In this document: positions 50,543 to 52,008 of the stretch, in pieces
How positions within the stretch are numbered: position 1 is the first letter of the stretch
Layout of the letters: every line of letters starts with the position of its first letter
Assembly (NCBI GenBank): GCA_029289235.1
Contig: JARFTZ010000016.1
Span: 1 to 52,008 of the forward strand
DNA length: 52,008 bases
Source of the DNA: Gammaproteobacteria bacterium
Lineage (GTDB): Bacteria; Pseudomonadota; Gammaproteobacteria; Burkholderiales; Rhodocyclaceae
Direction of reading: 5' to 3'
The notes under the pieces: model-generated
Told to the model about the DNA's origin: nothing
What the model saw: the letters and a program-made list of their open reading frames with translations, nothing else
Database searches by the model: none
Program-made: the position numbers and the translations under genes

Positions 50543-51325
50543 TGCGGCAGGGATCGTATAGCAGTACAGCTCGGTCTTGCGCCAGTCACCAATCTCGATG
50601 ACGAATGTGGGTTCTGTCCCCGGGCACCTGAAGCTGTTGCTGACGAACAGGCTGCCGGGGCTCATCTCCTTCTGTGCTTTTTCCCAGAGTCTTGCCATCG
50701 GTGCCGGCGACAAGAACGCGTAAACCACGTTGTAGCTGCCCAGCGGAATCTGCCAGAAATTGCCGAAAGCCCAGTGGTGGTTGCTTGCCCCAAGAGTCCT
50801 GAGTCGCCCGATCAGCCAGGGAACGAGCGAGTTTTCCACTCCTGCGATTTCGCTGTCCGGCAGTGTGCGAGCCAAGTGCTGCGTCACACTTCCAATTCCG
50901 GCGCCGAGGTCGATGAACCTGACATTCGGTTGGCCTTTCAGCAATCCGGCAAGTGCGCGGGTGGTCCGCCGCCCCGAGAAATATAGCGGAATTTTGCCTA
51001 TCGCCGCACTGCGGAATAGTAGAAACAGGAGAACGAACGACCAAAGGTACCATTGTGGCGGAAGGTCTGCCGCTAGCGCGAGGAGGGAGGCCGGGAGGAA
51101 GAGTGCGTGAATGAGCTTCCACCACCAGGGAAGGCCGAGCGCGATAGAAAGAGCCAGCGCCAGTGCCCCCGCGAGAATTGGATTCCCGAGCCAGGTGGAG
51201 GGCGTGGTGCTGAACGCCGGTTGCCCTGCCCAGGTTAGGCAATGTGAAGCGACAATAGCTCCCGCCTGTACCGCGAAATGTAGCCAATGCGGGGTCGCGT
51301 CTTCATCTGGAGGGCGGGGGAGCAT
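50486..51325 (-). CDS. Membrane-anchored class I SAM-dependent methyltransferase-like protein
   Basis: The 279-residue protein has three to four N-terminal membrane helices (about 15-110). A Rossmann methyltransferase domain follows, with motif I V-R-F-I-D-L-G-A-G-I-G-S (about 135-146) and the acidic end of strand two in I-A-G-V-E-N-S (about 159-165). The catalytic part is short (about 130 residues) and the C-terminus is poorly conserved. The substrate is unknown. Its 3' end overlaps the LuxR-type regulator by 57 bases, a rather long convergent overlap. An earlier stop or a shorter protein is possible only through a frameshift. Confidence 0.75.
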   Translation of the reverse strand: MLPRPPDEDATPHWLHFAVQAGAIVASHCLTWAGQPAFSTTPSTWLGNPILAGALALALSIALGLPWWWKLIHALFLPASLLALAADLPPQWYLWSFVLLFLLFRSAAIGKIPLYFSGRRTTRALAGLLKGQPNVRFIDLGAGIGSVTQHLARTLPDSEIAGVENSLVPWLIGRLRTLGASNHHWAFGNFWQIPLGSYNVVYAFLSPAPMARLWEKAQKEMSPGSLFVSNSFRCPGTEPTFVIEIGDWRKTELYCYTIPAASPQANAPARDNHHRLRPT

Positions 51326-51452
51326 GCTCGGGAAAAGGTATTCGGCGGGCCAAGGCGAGCGCCAGTTTTGCAGTCAATAACAAAAATGTCAAAAACACAG
51401 GCAAGTTCCAAAGATCTGGGGTATAATATCGCCCTGTTTCCGAGCCTTGGGC

Positions 51453-51481
51453 TTGACACGGCGAAAAGCTGGTGCCAAAAT
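51453..51481 (+). promoter_or_regulatory. Candidate promoter of the tRNA-tuf operon
   Basis: A perfect TTGACA at 51453-51458 is followed 17 bases later by CAAAAT at 51476-51481, a four-of-six -10 match. The first tRNA base is 15 bases further on, which fits a short 5' leader. A TATAAT at 51422-51427 lies further upstream but has no good -35. Confidence 0.5.
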
Positions 51482-51496
51482 TCACGGTTCCGGGCT

Positions 51497-51581
51497 GGAG
51501 GGATACCCAAGCGGTCAACGGGATCAGACTGTAAATCTGACGGCTCTGCCTTCGAAGGTTCGAATCCTTCTCCCTCCACCA
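51497..51581 (+). tRNA. tRNA-Tyr (anticodon GTA)
   Basis: The acceptor arms GGAGGGA (51497-51503) and TCCCTCC (51571-51577) pair perfectly. The anticodon GTA is at 51531-51533 in an ACTGTAAAT loop context, a long variable arm is present as in bacterial tRNA-Tyr, and CCA is encoded at 51579-51581. Confidence 0.96.
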
Positions 51582-51632
51582 AATGAAGTTGCTGTAGCGG
51601 TCGTGATTGGTAGTGCTGCGCGTTATCGTTTT

Positions 51633-51706
51633 GCGGGTGTAGCTCAATGGTAGAGCTGAAGCCTTCCAAGCTTAAGACGAGGGTTCGATTCCCTTCACCC
51701 GCTCCA
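51633..51706 (+). tRNA. tRNA-Gly (anticodon TCC)
   Basis: The acceptor arms GCGGGTG (51633-51639) and CACCCGC (51696-51702) pair perfectly. The anticodon TCC is at 51665-51667, the T arm GGGTTCGATTCCC is complete, and CCA is encoded at 51704-51706. It is 51 bases after tRNA-Tyr. Confidence 0.96.
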
Positions 51707-51745
51707 GTCTGTTGTTCGGCATTTATTTCGGGTCGCAGGCTAGAT

Positions 51746-51820
<75 letters not shown>

Positions 51821-51867
51821 CCGTATTGTTTTGGAAATGTTTAACTTTAACGTTTGAGGTACCGGCA

Positions 51868-52008
51868 ATGGCTAAGGCAAAATTTGAGCGTACGAAGCCG
51901 CACGTAAACGTTGGCACGATTGGTCACGTTGACCATGGGAAGACGACGCTGACGGCGGCGATCACGACGATCCTGTCGAAGAAATTTGGGGGCGAAGCGA
52001 AGGCCTAC
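51868..52008 (+). CDS. tuf: Elongation factor Tu, N-terminal part
   Basis: The first 47 residues are visible; the gene continues beyond the window. The start [18 protein letters not shown] and the P loop G-H-V-D-H-G-K-T at 19-26 identify EF-Tu. It delivers aminoacyl-tRNA to the ribosome using GTP. GAGGT lies about eight bases upstream of ATG 51868. It is cotranscribed with the three tRNAs in related bacteria; secE, nusG and the rplKAJL genes would be expected next. Confidence 0.97.
   Translation, partial: MAKAKFERTKPHVNVGTIGHVDHGKTTLTAAITTILSKKFGGEAKAY

Noticed and set aside
51422-51427. TATAAT upstream of the tRNA cluster as main promoter
   Set aside because: No acceptable -35 lies 16-18 bases upstream; TTGACA at 51453 with CAAAAT fits better, although both could be used.

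Overview
The window is about 52 kb of GC-rich, tightly packed bacterial chromosome. Gene content and order point to a betaproteobacterium, probably of the Rhodocyclales. The evidence is the lptB-rpoN-hpf-ptsN-hprK block, a RibB protein carrying a degenerate RibA domain, an NtrY/NtrX pair next to rsmB, hemE next to priA, a DUF1840 gene, and the tRNA-Tyr/Gly/Thr-tuf cluster. The rank below class is inference. No phage, transposon, insertion sequence or CRISPR array was seen.

Layout. 1-0.9 kb: end of a TRAP transporter large permease, closed by a clear terminator. 1.2-8.6 kb: a ten-gene Mrp/MBH-like cation/proton antiporter operon with three separate NuoL/M/N-type subunits and a free-standing MbhD/MbhE-type subunit that seems to start at AUC. 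8.7-13.5 kb: ribE-ribBX-ribH-nusB-thiL-pgpA-pncC, a cofactor and housekeeping operon. 13.5-15.8 kb: LexA-controlled recA, then recX and lptB. 15.9-19.6 kb: rpoN-hpf-ptsN-hprK and a PsiF-type small secreted protein. 19.7-22.5 kb (minus strand): pteridine reductase, ttcA, and an FHA protein with a dead cyclase domain. 22.6-28.0 kb: rsmB, a DUF4390 protein, NtrY-like kinase and an NtrX-like regulator whose AAA+ domain has lost its ATPase motifs. 28.1-31.5 kb: hemE and priA, separated by a DnaA-box-containing spacer. 31.5-38.3 kb: accessory genes (TSUP transporter, HEAT-like and NTF2-like pair, two Ca2+-binding proteins, MFS transporter with ROK sugar kinase, DUF1840, a small ORF with a strong ribosome binding site). 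38.6-45.1 kb: CpxRA-like two-component system, PssA of the phospholipase D type, BenE transporter facing an XRE-cupin regulator across two identical palindromes, and purT. 45.2-51.3 kb: homospermidine synthase, a thioredoxin-like protein, a hybrid histidine kinase, a LuxR-type response regulator and a membrane-anchored methyltransferase. 51.5-52.0 kb: tRNA-Tyr, tRNA-Gly, tRNA-Thr and the start of tuf.

How the parts fit. Most of the window is core metabolism and information processing. Signalling is prominent: NtrYX, CpxRA-like, and a hybrid kinase/LuxR regulator set, plus the PTS-Ntr/HprK branch beside sigma-54. The points most worth a second look are the AUC start in the antiporter operon, the dead-enzyme signalling proteins (FHA pseudo-cyclase, ATPase-less NtrX), the DnaA-box cluster between hemE and priA, the tandem palindromic operators at 43.2 kb, and the small or unassigned genes at 32.4-34.8 kb.
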